A stretch of DNA of 64,000 nucleotides from Kordiimonas pumila. Lineage in GTDB: Bacteria > Pseudomonadota > Alphaproteobacteria > Sphingomonadales > Kordiimonadaceae. The position numbers and the translations under genes were made by a program. Shown piece after piece: positions 27,381 through 35,782 of the stretch (within the stretch, counting starts at the first letter, position 1; every line of letters begins with the position of its first letter). The notes under the pieces are model-generated. The model saw only the letters and a list, made by a program, of their open reading frames with translations. It searched no databases and was not told the origin of the DNA. Location: positions 1,199,501-1,263,500 of the forward strand of contig NZ_CP061205.1 of the NCBI RefSeq assembly GCF_015240255.1, given 5' to 3'.

Positions 27381-28535
27381 ATGAGAGAAATGGAAAGACG
27401 TCAGTTTTTAAAAGCGGCCGCCGCTGGCCTTGCTGCAATGCCGGTTGCCATGTCGGGTGTGTCGGCCTTTGCAGGCCAAAGCCGCTGGCCGGGGCTGGCT
27501 GATGCCATTGTTATTAATGCGTTGGGCGGTGTTAGCGACCCCAATAAGCGCGGGCAGCAAGGTCGCGACACGATGGAACTGGGCGAGCGCGCAATAAAGG
27601 ATGCCCTTGCATCAGGCACTACGGCGGTCAATATGACAATTGGCTATGTTGATGGGCCAATGGAGCCTTTCGAATATTCGGTTCAGACCATTGCCCGGTG
27701 CAATGACATGATTAAACGGAACCCTGAGTATTTGCTGAAAGTGGAAAGTGTGGCCGATATTCTTGCAGCCAAGCAGGCAGGGAAAATTGGTATCATTCAA
27801 GGCTTCCAGAATGCTGCGATGATGGGCGACAAGGCAGAGCGTGTCGATATTTTCGCAGGGCTAGGTGTTAAAATCATTCAGCTTACCTACAATATCGCCA
27901 ATCAGATCGGTGATGGTTCCATGGCACCTGAAAACAGGGGGCTTAGCGAATTTGGCCGCGACGTGGTTGCGCGCCTGAATGCAACAAACACCCTTGTTGA
28001 TTTATCTCATAGCGGCGAACAAACATGTCTGGATGCTATTCGCATTTCAGATGGCCCTATCAGTATTACGCATTCTGGCTGCCGTGCGCTATCTAATGTG
28101 CCGCGTAATAAAACCGATGAAGAATTAAGGCTGCTCGCAGATAAAGGCGGTGTTGTTGGTATATATTTCATGCCGTTTCTGAAAGAAGACAGCTTCCCGA
28201 ACACGATGGATGTGGTGAGGCATATTGAGCACGCAGTGAATGTGTGCGGCGAGGACCATGTTGGTATTGGAACGGACGGCGGCACAACCAAGATCGATGA
28301 TATGCAGGCGTTTCATGCCATGGTTGATAAAGAAATTGCGAGCAGGCAAGCGGCGGGTATTTCGGCAAAAGGCGAGAAAATGGGCGTGGTACCTTTCGTG
28401 GAAGACCTTCAGGGTCCAGACCAGTTCCAAAAAATCGCTGATATACTTTATGCAAATGGGCATTCATCTGCTCGTATTGAGAAAATTCTGGGGAAAAACT
28501 TTGTGCGTCTGATGTCTGATGTGTGGGGTGCTTAA
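27381..28535 (+). CDS. Tat-exported M19 (renal dipeptidase-like) metalloprotein with altered metal site
   Basis: A protein of 384 residues starting with a Tat signal (ERRQFLKAAAAGLAAMP). The body follows the M19 dipeptidase fold: GLGVKIIQLTYN, VDLSHSG (His), ISITHSGCRALSNVPRNKTDEEL (His), GVVGIYFMPF, and DHVGIGTDGG (Asp). The N-terminal HxD of canonical M19 enzymes (DGHND) is absent; the matching place reads VINALGG, near residue 46. The bridging Glu (IEGG) reads IIQG. Only part of the two-zinc site is therefore left, so a different reaction or a single metal is likely. The ATG at 27381 follows AGGGA; a TTG at 27366 is less likely. It lies 126 bases after the TonB receptor, in the same direction. 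Confidence 0.8.
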   Translation: MREMERRQFLKAAAAGLAAMPVAMSGVSAFAGQSRWPGLADAIVINALGGVSDPNKRGQQGRDTMELGERAIKDALASGTTAVNMTIGYVDGPMEPFEYSVQTIARCNDMIKRNPEYLLKVESVADILAAKQAGKIGIIQGFQNAAMMGDKAERVDIFAGLGVKIIQLTYNIANQIGDGSMAPENRGLSEFGRDVVARLNATNTLVDLSHSGEQTCLDAIRISDGPISITHSGCRALSNVPRNKTDEELRLLADKGGVVGIYFMPFLKEDSFPNTMDVVRHIEHAVNVCGEDHVGIGTDGGTTKIDDMQAFHAMVDKEIASRQAAGISAKGEKMGVVPFVEDLQGPDQFQKIADILYANGHSSARIEKILGKNFVRLMSDVWGA

Positions 28536-28667
28536 TTCGTAAAAGCATGTGCGATAATTGCTCTCGAATACTGTGTCAGGCCTGTTTTAGGGGCGGCATC
28601 TAAGTGATACCGAGAGCAGCCTCTGTGTACTATAAAGAATAGCGCCAATAGTTGTTAGGGTAGAAAA

Positions 28668-29546
28668 ATGGGTGACGCACAAATCAATTTCATAAATACA
28701 GCGGTGGTGCCCATCGGCCTGATCGCCATTATGTTTAGCCTTGGGTTGTCTTTGACCTTGAAGGATTTTAAACGGGTTGGGCAGCAAGGCACCGGGTTGG
28801 GGCTTGGGGTGTTGGGCCAGTTGATTTTATTGCCGCTGCTTGGCCTTTCTGTGGTGGCGGCATTTCATTTGCCGCCAGAAATGGCTGTTGGCCTGATGAT
28901 CCTGGCAATCTGCCCCGGTGGTGTAACATCGAATGCTATTGCTTTTGCTGTTCGTGCCAATGTTGCTTTGTCTGTATCGCTTACGGTTATTTCCAGTTTG
29001 GTGACAATTGTCACTATACCTATTCTTATGGGTGTTATTCTCGATCATTATTTAGGCAGCGGTGATGCACCGCCCTTTTCGCCGCTTAATACCTTTATGA
29101 AGCTTTTTCAAATGACCGTTATACCTGTGGCGCTTGGCATGGTGCTACGCCGCTTCTTGAATGCTTTTGCAGATCGTTTGGTTATCTGGCTGCGCCCGGT
29201 CGCACTTATCGTTTTGGTGAGCGTTATTGGTTTCTCCCTTTATGCCAGCGCAGATTTGTTGCTCGATAATATAACAACGGCAGGGCCAGCGGCCTTTGTG
29301 CTTAATATATCAGCCCTTCTTGGCGGGTATTTGCTTGCAAGGGCTGGTGGGCTAAACGAGCAAGACCGTATGACGGTAAGTATTGAAGTGGGCGTGCAAA
29401 ATGCCACGGTAGCTACATTTTTAACCCTAACGGTTCTGGATGATATGGCTTTGGCAATCACGCCGACCCTATACGGCCTTATCATGATTTTAAATACGCT
29501 TGTTGTGCCTAAGCTTCTAACAAAAGCATGGAAACAGGCGGCATAA
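28668..29546 (+). CDS. SBF-family (bile acid:sodium symporter-like) transporter, copy 1
   Basis: An inner-membrane protein of 292 residues with nine or ten hydrophobic segments. It has the BASS/SBF fingerprints ICPGGVTSNAIAF and SIEVGVQNATVATF; in ASBT homologues the residues in these crossing-helix motifs bind sodium. The family moves bile acids, pantoate, pyruvate or other organic anions with sodium; the substrate is unknown here. A second family member lies after the intervening MarR gene and has the same length. The ATG at 28668 gives the usual family length. Confidence 0.9.
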   Translation: MGDAQINFINTAVVPIGLIAIMFSLGLSLTLKDFKRVGQQGTGLGLGVLGQLILLPLLGLSVVAAFHLPPEMAVGLMILAICPGGVTSNAIAFAVRANVALSVSLTVISSLVTIVTIPILMGVILDHYLGSGDAPPFSPLNTFMKLFQMTVIPVALGMVLRRFLNAFADRLVIWLRPVALIVLVSVIGFSLYASADLLLDNITTAGPAAFVLNISALLGGYLLARAGGLNEQDRMTVSIEVGVQNATVATFLTLTVLDDMALAITPTLYGLIMILNTLVVPKLLTKAWKQAA

Positions 29547-29584
29547 AGTCAGTTACTTTAGATGTGTAAATATGATATATCTTT

Positions 29585-29600
29585 ATATGATCCATCATAT
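29585..29600. promoter_or_regulatory. Candidate MarR operator (inverted repeat)
   Basis: ATATGAT (29585-29591), two bases CC, then ATCATAT (29594-29600) form a perfect inverted repeat in an AT-rich stretch, 18 bases before the preferred MarR start. Size and symmetry fit a MarR-family dimer site, suggesting autoregulation (inference). Confidence 0.6.
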
Positions 29601-29618
29601 AAAATAACGAAAGCCACT

Positions 29619-30086
29619 ATGAGTAAATATAGTTCAAAAGCAATTTCTACCTGGCATCAATTGTTGCAGTGTTACAAATCTATGGAACGTAACATTGGTG
29701 GGCAATTGCAGAACAAGCATAGTCAAAGCCTTTCCCGCTTCGATGTGTTGTCGCAGCTCTGCCAAGCAAGCGAAGACTGGTTGCAGGTTGGTGAACTTAC
29801 CCGGCGCTTGCTAGACACGGCTGGCAGTGTTTCTGCACTTCTGACCCGCATGGAAAAAGAAGGCCTTATTGAGCGCCGCCTGAACCCTGATGACCGGCGC
29901 AGCTTTCAGGTTACTGTAACCGCGAAAGGCCGCTCGCTTCATAAAGAAATGGCCAGCGATTATGCAAAATGGGTTGCTTCTGCGATGGAAGATATTTCAG
30001 ATCAGGAACGTGAAGTGTTGATGGGGCTTCTGAACCGTTTGAGCCGTGCACAAAAAGGCTCCGCCACCGGGGAAATATCAGGTTGA
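29619..30086 (+). CDS. MarR-family transcriptional regulator
   Basis: A winged-helix regulator of 155 residues from the ATG at 29619. The core runs SRFDVLSQLCQAS, LQVGELTRRLLDTAGSVSALLTRMEKEGLIERRLNPDDRRSFQVTVTAKGR; the DDRR wing is the MarR signature. The frame opens at an earlier ATG (29562), but that start has no ribosome site, would add 19 residues unlike the family, and would put the AT-rich inverted repeat at 29585-29600 inside the gene. The shorter start is therefore preferred. It sits between two SBF transporter genes and probably represses them in response to their substrate (inference). Confidence 0.9.
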   Translation: MSKYSSKAISTWHQLLQCYKSMERNIGGQLQNKHSQSLSRFDVLSQLCQASEDWLQVGELTRRLLDTAGSVSALLTRMEKEGLIERRLNPDDRRSFQVTVTAKGRSLHKEMASDYAKWVASAMEDISDQEREVLMGLLNRLSRAQKGSATGEISG

Positions 30087-30104
30087 TCTTAAGGGGGCAA
30101 AGCC

Positions 30105-30983
30105 GTGCTTGAGCTATCGCCCGAAACGATAGATTTTGTCTCGGGCTATCTGTTGCCGTTTGGCCTTGTTACCATCATGTTCAGCTTGGGGCTTTCCCTT
30201 AGTATACTGGATATTACCCGCAGTCTTGTTTTTCCGAAGGCAATTCTAATTGCGGTCAGCGCTCAAGTGCTGTTGCTCCCCATCATTGCTGTTGCGCTGG
30301 CATGGGCGGCCCAGCTTGGGCCTGTTCTAACCCTTAGCCTGATTGTAATTGCGGCCTGCCCTGGTGGTATTACATCTAATGCGCTCACCTTTTATGGCCG
30401 GGCCGATGTGGCCCTGTCGATTATGATCACGGCCCTGTCGACGCTTATTACTGTTGTAACCGGGCCGCTGGTTATTTCTGTGGCGTTACAATATCTCGAT
30501 GTGGTGCCAGATACCCACATGCCTGATTTGGCAAGCTTAACAGGGAACCTGTTTCTTTTCTCTACGATACCGGTTTTGGTTGGGATGGGGTTTCGTATTT
30601 CTGCGCCGAAGAAGGCCGCCACGGTCCTTGTGTTACTGAGGCCTGCTGCCCTTGGCATATTGCTCTCGATCATCGCATTTTCAATGGCTGTTAATAAACA
30701 GTTGGTGACATCTGTTTTTCTGGATGTGGCACCAATTGCCATTATTCTTAATCTTGCAGGGATGGCTGTGGGGCTTGTTCTTTCCCGCAGGTTTGGCTTG
30801 TCTAGCATACAAAGTGTAACAGTGAGTGTTGAACTGGGTGTGCAGAATGTGACGATGGCAACATTCCTTGGCCTCTCGGTTTTAGGACGGGCTGAACTGG
30901 CAACAATTCCCACCATTTACGGCGTTGTGATGGTTGCTAATGCCTTGATATTCTTAAAGGTCTGGCAAAAATTCTTCCAGTAG
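30105..30983 (+). CDS. SBF-family (bile acid:sodium symporter-like) transporter, copy 2
   Basis: A polytopic inner-membrane protein of 292 residues. It is clearly homologous to the SBF protein at 28668 but well diverged: AACPGGITSNALTF and SVELGVQNVTMATF match that copy's two sodium-site motifs. The GTG start at 30105 follows AAGGGGG with 7 bases spacing, and it lies 18 bases after the MarR stop, so it is co-transcribed with the regulator. Two diverged paralogues of one length around one regulator suggest related but distinct substrates or transport in opposite directions (inference). Confidence 0.9.
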   Translation: MLELSPETIDFVSGYLLPFGLVTIMFSLGLSLSILDITRSLVFPKAILIAVSAQVLLLPIIAVALAWAAQLGPVLTLSLIVIAACPGGITSNALTFYGRADVALSIMITALSTLITVVTGPLVISVALQYLDVVPDTHMPDLASLTGNLFLFSTIPVLVGMGFRISAPKKAATVLVLLRPAALGILLSIIAFSMAVNKQLVTSVFLDVAPIAIILNLAGMAVGLVLSRRFGLSSIQSVTVSVELGVQNVTMATFLGLSVLGRAELATIPTIYGVVMVANALIFLKVWQKFFQ

Positions 30984-31004
30984 GCACGAATAGAACTCAT
31001 GCGA

Positions 31005-32312
31005 TCAATAAGATTTTGTCTGATAGCGACTTCTGCTTATTAAAAAAGCAACAGCACTTAATAGGGTGATATACAGATAAGATATAGCAGGCATTTGCAG
31101 TGAAAAATCCACAAGGGAATGCAGGCCTATCTGCACGGATACAGACGCCCCAAGTAGCAGGAAAATTTTATACTCAGAATTTTTCAATGCCTTTAAAAAT
31201 ATCCAGATGGTAATAAATATAAACGATAGAACAAACAGTGTGCCTGCAATTAGGCCTGCGGTCATCAGGATTTCGAGAACATCATTATGGCCTTTGTTGA
31301 AAGGCAAAATCATTGCGTCTATGCGGTACTGGGCAAACACCTCGGCAAAGGCTCCTATGCCCGTCCCCTTCACTGGGGTGCTTTCTAGGGCGTCGATCAT
31401 AAGCGGGTAGGCTAGAAAGCGCATATCATTGTCACCAACAGCTTCAATCCTTTTGCTAAACAAATCCCCACTCATGCTGAAGGTTAACAGAGCTATGGCT
31501 GCTAAGCCTGCCAGAAGGAGGTATTTTTTTGTAGGGTTTGGCCCCTCAGTATGATGAGAGGAAGTGCCTAAAGTTGAGAAAAGAATTAACAGTGCCGCGC
31601 CGATAAGGCTCGTTATAATACCTGCTCTTGAGGCTGTTAGGAATAGGCTTGAGAGGAGCGTGATTAGCGATAAAACAATAATAACCGTTTTTGTCAGGTC
31701 TTTGCTCAGGAACTGGATGAACTGCTCTTTGAAGGGTAAGTGAATAGTGTTTTTATGCGTGTATGTCCAAAGAGCATAGGCCATCATGCACTGAAAACCC
31801 ACACCGACATACGTTGAGAAACTGTTCCTGTTCACAAAAGTCGAGGTTAAGGATTCGTGGTTGGTCCACTTTTTGTACCAAAGAATGGTTTCATTGCCGG
31901 TAAAATAAACGATAAGACCGTAAATACAGTATACTGTGATTATAAGCCCGAGCATCAGGACCAGCTTGGGCACATCATGTCGGCGCTTGAAGCTTTTAAA
32001 AACCAAAAAGAACCACACCAGATAGGTGAAGAAAAACAGGCTGGTGCCAATTGTCTCGTGGGGCGAGGGTGTCCAGCCGTTGATAACCTGCAAGCCACCC
32101 CAAAACACCAGGAAAAGCGTGGCGCTAACGGGAAAATAAAATGCTTTTGGCAGGTTGGCTGTGTTCAGGGCCTTCCATCTGAGTGTATAGATAATGCCGG
32201 ATAAGCCAATGAAGATCACCCACATATATTGCCAAACAGGGCGTGCGCTCGCAAATGGTAGCGGTGACAGGAAAAGCAGTAAATACAGGAAACGCACAAT
32301 CCGTAGCCTCAT
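31005..32312 (-). CDS. O-antigen ligase / Wzy-like polymerase family membrane protein
   Basis: A membrane protein of about 435 residues with some twelve hydrophobic segments and a large periplasmic loop. It has the hallmarks of the WaaL/Wzy/PglL superfamily: FVNRNSFSTYVGVG, SLFLTASRAGIITSL, and GTGIGAFAEVFAQYR...NKGHNDVLEILMTAGLIAG, where the HND motif matches the conserved ligase residues. It joins or polymerises lipid-linked glycan in the periplasm, so it may act with the wecA-like, wecB and wecC products. An in-frame GTG at 32342 would add ten residues; neither start has a clear ribosome site. It is convergent with the SBF gene at 30105 (21 bases between stops). Confidence 0.85.
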   Translation of the reverse strand: MRLRIVRFLYLLLFLSPLPFASARPVWQYMWVIFIGLSGIIYTLRWKALNTANLPKAFYFPVSATLFLVFWGGLQVINGWTPSPHETIGTSLFFFTYLVWFFLVFKSFKRRHDVPKLVLMLGLIITVYCIYGLIVYFTGNETILWYKKWTNHESLTSTFVNRNSFSTYVGVGFQCMMAYALWTYTHKNTIHLPFKEQFIQFLSKDLTKTVIIVLSLITLLSSLFLTASRAGIITSLIGAALLILFSTLGTSSHHTEGPNPTKKYLLLAGLAAIALLTFSMSGDLFSKRIEAVGDNDMRFLAYPLMIDALESTPVKGTGIGAFAEVFAQYRIDAMILPFNKGHNDVLEILMTAGLIAGTLFVLSFIFITIWIFLKALKNSEYKIFLLLGASVSVQIGLHSLVDFSLQMPAISYLYITLLSAVAFLISRSRYQTKSY

Positions 32313-32550
32313 TATTGAACGGTTATAGAGTGTTAACGCCACCGGGCCAGAAATGCAATTACGAGTTATGTAAACCGCGTTGGGCGAGTAGGACCGTTTT
32401 TAGGGCTGGGCAAATCCCTTAAAGCTTTCAGACCATCCCGCCAAAATATCTGGACTTGGTTTCCAGCCTTATATAGCCTGACTATAAGGATGTGGTTCTT
32501 GTTATCGATACGCCACACAGAGATTAAAGCAGGCAAGGCTGGGGAATTTC

Positions 32551-33234
32551 ATGAATTTTGATGGCAGTTTTTTGCGGCACGGCGAGGCAGATATGTCGCT
32601 TTTGAAAGACCTTGTTCTGCAACTGACACCTGAGCACTGGTCGCTCGAAGATACCCGCCAAAACCGCTATGAAGTGCATAAAAGCACACAGGCTATCGGG
32701 CTGGTGTATGATGAAGATTTTCGCCATATCAACCCAACAGTTAAGCCAGCTTATAACCTTTTTGCCCCTGCGCTGCGGCAACTTTTTGCGATGATTGCTG
32801 ATTGTTACGAAGCATCCCCTGCTATTTTGGCCAAGTTCGGCCGGCGGGTGGAGGGCTATTTTATCCGCGTTAATCTGGTGAAGCTTGCCGCAGGCGGGGA
32901 GATTGCGGAGCATAAGGATATGAATTTTTCTCTGGCGCATTCGCACCGCATTCATGTGCCAATTATCACGAACGACAAGGTTGTTTTTAAGGTGGGGCAG
33001 GAAGCTCTCTCGATGAAGGAAGGCGAAATCTACGAGATTAATAACCGGCGCACCCATGCTGTTGTAAACGGCGGCACAGAAGACCGGGTGCATTTGATTC
33101 TTGATTGGGTTTTCCCTTGGGAACGCTGCTGTTGCAGCGACAAAGTACACCCCGGTGTTGCGTGCAGCCCGCAAGCCTGTGTCGAGATCGACCGACTAAA
33201 AATCCCGTGCACCTGTTTCCCCGAAGCGCATTAG
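32551..33234 (+). CDS. Aspartyl/asparaginyl beta-hydroxylase-family dioxygenase with Cys-rich tail
   Basis: A protein of 227 residues. The cupin core of the Fe(II)/2-oxoglutarate Asp/Asn hydroxylase family is visible: GGEIAEHKDMNFSLAHSHRIHVPIITND, then MKEGEIYEINNRRTHAVVNGG and RVHLILDW. The His of EHKD and the His of RTHAV are the likely iron ligands. The last 40 residues contain a cluster of Cys (CCCS, ACS, QAC, PCTC) that is not part of the core and could bind metal or form disulphides. No signal peptide is seen. The stop lies 22 bases before the sulfotransferase start, so the two are probably one operon. Hydroxylation of a protein or peptide followed by sulfation is an attractive but unproven link. 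Confidence 0.82.
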   Translation: MNFDGSFLRHGEADMSLLKDLVLQLTPEHWSLEDTRQNRYEVHKSTQAIGLVYDEDFRHINPTVKPAYNLFAPALRQLFAMIADCYEASPAILAKFGRRVEGYFIRVNLVKLAAGGEIAEHKDMNFSLAHSHRIHVPIITNDKVVFKVGQEALSMKEGEIYEINNRRTHAVVNGGTEDRVHLILDWVFPWERCCCSDKVHPGVACSPQACVEIDRLKIPCTCFPEAH

Positions 33235-33256
33235 CGCTGACTAGGGGGCAATAGGC

Positions 33257-34189
33257 ATGCAACAACCGCCAGACCTTATAAGCGCTGCACGCCGTGCCAC
33301 AAGCGGGTTAAGCGCGGGTGATGTGCTGAACATGCTTGCCAGCCCGGTTATTATTCTTTCTGCGCCGCGCTCTGGCAGTACACTTTTGTTCGAACAGCTC
33401 GCGCAGCACGACCCCTTCTGGACAATTGGCGGTGAAAGCCATGCGGTGTTTCGGGCGTTCCCGCACCTGAAAGCAGAGAACGCAGAACTGGATTCCATGA
33501 CCCTCACCGCAGCGCATGCAGACGATGCCACTAGTGACGCTATGCGTCGCTGTTTTTTATATTTACTGCGCAGCCAACAGGGTGTTCCATATCTTGCTCT
33601 GCCGCCAGCGCACAGGCCGCCGGCGTTTTGCTTTCTAGAGAAAACACCGCGTAATGCGCTGAATATAGCTTTTCTGTTGAAGGTTTTTCCCCGCGCGCGT
33701 TTCCTTTATTTGCACCGCGACCCACGCCAAACGGTTTCCAGCTTGATAGAGGCATGGACAGTTGGCCTGCAAACAGGCCGCTTTGTGACGTTCCGTGATC
33801 TGCCGGGCTGGCCTTTGCCTGCATGGTGTTTTGTATTACCGCGGGGGTGGCAGAATATGGCCGGTAAACCACTTGCCGAAATTGCAGCCTTTCAGTGGGC
33901 TGCCAGTAACCTTGCGATTATGGAGGGGTTAAAGGGGCTAGATAGAAGCCGGTTTACCACCCTCGCCTATGACCAGTTCATTCGGGATCCTAAAGGCGCC
34001 CTAGCATCTGCTACTGAAGCGCTTGGCGTTCAGGTGCACGGTACGCAGGCCCCTGCCGCTGGGGCCTTGCCGCTTTCCAGAACCACACTGTCACAGCCAC
34101 ACGCTGAAAAATGGCGTCGTCATGAGGCCGAAATAATGGCCTTAATGCCAATGCTTTCAAGTGTTATGGAACAGATCGAAGCTTTTTAA
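33257..34189 (+). CDS. Sulfotransferase (PAPS-dependent)
   Basis: A protein of 310 residues. The 5'-phosphosulfate loop is IILSAPRSGSTLLFEQL, and the 3'-phosphate site is FLYLHRDPRQTVSSLIEAW. A third family segment reads RFTTLAYDQFIRDP. The architecture matches the Sulfotransfer_1/3 group that moves sulfate from PAPS to hydroxyls. The acceptor is unknown. AGGGGG lies 8 bases before the ATG. It directly follows the hydroxylase gene; a hairpin separates it from the convergent nhaC-like gene. Confidence 0.9.
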   Translation: MQQPPDLISAARRATSGLSAGDVLNMLASPVIILSAPRSGSTLLFEQLAQHDPFWTIGGESHAVFRAFPHLKAENAELDSMTLTAAHADDATSDAMRRCFLYLLRSQQGVPYLALPPAHRPPAFCFLEKTPRNALNIAFLLKVFPRARFLYLHRDPRQTVSSLIEAWTVGLQTGRFVTFRDLPGWPLPAWCFVLPRGWQNMAGKPLAEIAAFQWAASNLAIMEGLKGLDRSRFTTLAYDQFIRDPKGALASATEALGVQVHGTQAPAAGALPLSRTTLSQPHAEKWRRHEAEIMALMPMLSSVMEQIEAF

Positions 34190-34205
34190 GCGTAAATGTA
34201 CACCT

Positions 34206-34259
34206 AAAAAAAGAGCCACCTTAATGGTTCTGGCTGAAGGTATCGCGACCTTCAACCAG
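34206..34259. terminator. Bidirectional terminator between the sulfotransferase and NhaC genes
   Basis: Two overlapping hairpins are present. CTGGCTGAAGGT (34230-34241) pairs with ACCTTCAACCAG (34248-34259) with one mismatch, loop ATCGCG. On the minus strand AGCCA (34235-34231) pairs with TGGCT (34218-34214) and is followed by a run of seven T (34212-34206). The second is a standard intrinsic terminator for the leftward NhaC operon. Confidence 0.8.
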
Positions 34260-34274
34260 ATATTTAAACGCCGT

Positions 34275-35744
34275 TTAGGCCGTTTCACTTTCATCAAGTT
34301 TGGTAATCTTGATGTTTAGGAAGCCATATACGATCGCCGTTATTGGGCTGATAATGTTGAAGAATGCAAAGGGCGCATAAGCGAAGGTTGCAACCCCGAG
34401 GGTGGAGGCCATAAAGGCCCCGCAGGTGTTCCACGGCACAAGGGCGGAGGTCATGGTGCCCGCATCTTCCAGAGTACGAGACAGGTTCTGGGGCGCAAGG
34501 CCGCGCCGCGCAAATTCCATCATATACATACGGCCGGGTAGCACGATGGAGATATACTGGTCGCCCGCTACAATGTTCATGCCGATAGCGGTGAACACGG
34601 TGGTCATGATAAGCGAACCAGTGCCGCGCACATGCTTTAGGGCACCTGTCACAATGCGCGTTAGCAGGCCGGTTTTCTCCATAACGCCGCCAAAACACAT
34701 GGCAGAGATAATCAGCCATACGGTGCTGAGCATGCTGCTCATCCCGCCGCGCGATAGCAGTTCGTCGAGCGTGGCATCACCTGTGCTGGCCACATACCCA
34801 TGTGTCATGGCAGCCCACAGGCCTTTAAGAACGGCAAGCGGTGTGCTGAGGTCGCCAGCACTGTCGCCGAACGCACGGGTGGACTCGAACTGGAACAGGA
34901 CAGCCACGATACAGCCCGTAACGGTGCCAATGGTAATGGTTGGCAGAGCGGGCACTTTTTTAACGGCAAGGGTAAGCAGAACAATAAGCGGAATGAAGGC
35001 CACAAAACCGAGGTTGTAGTTTTCTTCCAGCAGCGCACGGGTTTTGATAATGCTTTCTACAGTGCCTTCGCCGTTTACACCGCCCCAGCCGATCCAGGTA
35101 AAGAGGATAAGTGAGATGATAAGGGACGGGGTTGTGGTCCAGAACATATGACGGATATGGGTGAACAGGTCTACGTTCACCATGGCGGGCGCTAGGTTGG
35201 TAGTGTCTGATAGCGGCGACATTTTATCGCCGAAATAGGCACCGGAAATAACGGCACCGGCGGTAATTTCCGGCGAAAGGCCCAGAATGTTTGAAATGCC
35301 AACAAGGGCCAGCCCCACGGTGGCCGCTGTTGTCCACGAGCTACCAATAGAAGCGGCCACGCAAGCGCAAATAATAAGGGTAGCCGGGTAGAAGAAGCCG
35401 GGGTCAAGCACGCCGAGACCAAGGTGGATAACAGCGGGCGCCGTGCCTGCCAGCATCCAGCTACCAATCATGGAACCAACCATAAGAAGGATAAGGCAGG
35501 CGCGCATTGCCAGCATAATGCCGTCAATAATAGCGCTTTCAAGGTCTGCATATTTTTGCCCGCGCGATAAGCCAACAATGACAGCAACTGCAGCTGAAAA
35601 CAAAAGCGCAAGCTGGTTGGGGCCGCCTGCTGCGCCGTCGCCGAAAAGGCTAACAGCCGCAGTGAGCATCAAGATAAGGCTGACAAGCGGCAGAAAGGCG
35701 AGCCATAATGGGATGTTTTCGGCTTTTGAGGTATTAGTGGTCAC
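34275..35744 (-). CDS. NhaC-type Na+/H+ antiporter family permease
   Basis: An inner-membrane protein of 489 residues with about twelve hydrophobic segments. Family features include IGSSWTTAATVGLALVGI, SGAYFGDKMSPLSDTTNLAPA, GDQYISIVLPGRMY and LSRTLEDAGTMTSALVPWNTCGAF, all typical of the NhaC/ArcD-like ion transporter superfamily. Members exchange Na+ for H+, or carry malate/lactate or amino acids, so a substrate role in the neighbouring catabolic unit is possible. The GTG start at 35744 has AGGAG 9 bases upstream. It is the last gene of the LysR-aminotransferase-deacetylase-NhaC row, 38 bases after the deacetylase stop. Confidence 0.88.
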   Translation of the reverse strand: MTTNTSKAENIPLWLAFLPLVSLILMLTAAVSLFGDGAAGGPNQLALLFSAAVAVIVGLSRGQKYADLESAIIDGIMLAMRACLILLMVGSMIGSWMLAGTAPAVIHLGLGVLDPGFFYPATLIICACVAASIGSSWTTAATVGLALVGISNILGLSPEITAGAVISGAYFGDKMSPLSDTTNLAPAMVNVDLFTHIRHMFWTTTPSLIISLILFTWIGWGGVNGEGTVESIIKTRALLEENYNLGFVAFIPLIVLLTLAVKKVPALPTITIGTVTGCIVAVLFQFESTRAFGDSAGDLSTPLAVLKGLWAAMTHGYVASTGDATLDELLSRGGMSSMLSTVWLIISAMCFGGVMEKTGLLTRIVTGALKHVRGTGSLIMTTVFTAIGMNIVAGDQYISIVLPGRMYMMEFARRGLAPQNLSRTLEDAGTMTSALVPWNTCGAFMASTLGVATFAYAPFAFFNIISPITAIVYGFLNIKITKLDESETA

Positions 35745-35782
35745 AGTGTTTCGCTCCTGATCGGCCCTGTTATGATTATCTG

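Noticed and set aside
34402-35019. A 205 aa plus-strand frame inside the NhaC gene
   Set aside because: It is a shadow of a membrane protein gene; the minus-strand protein has the full family pattern.
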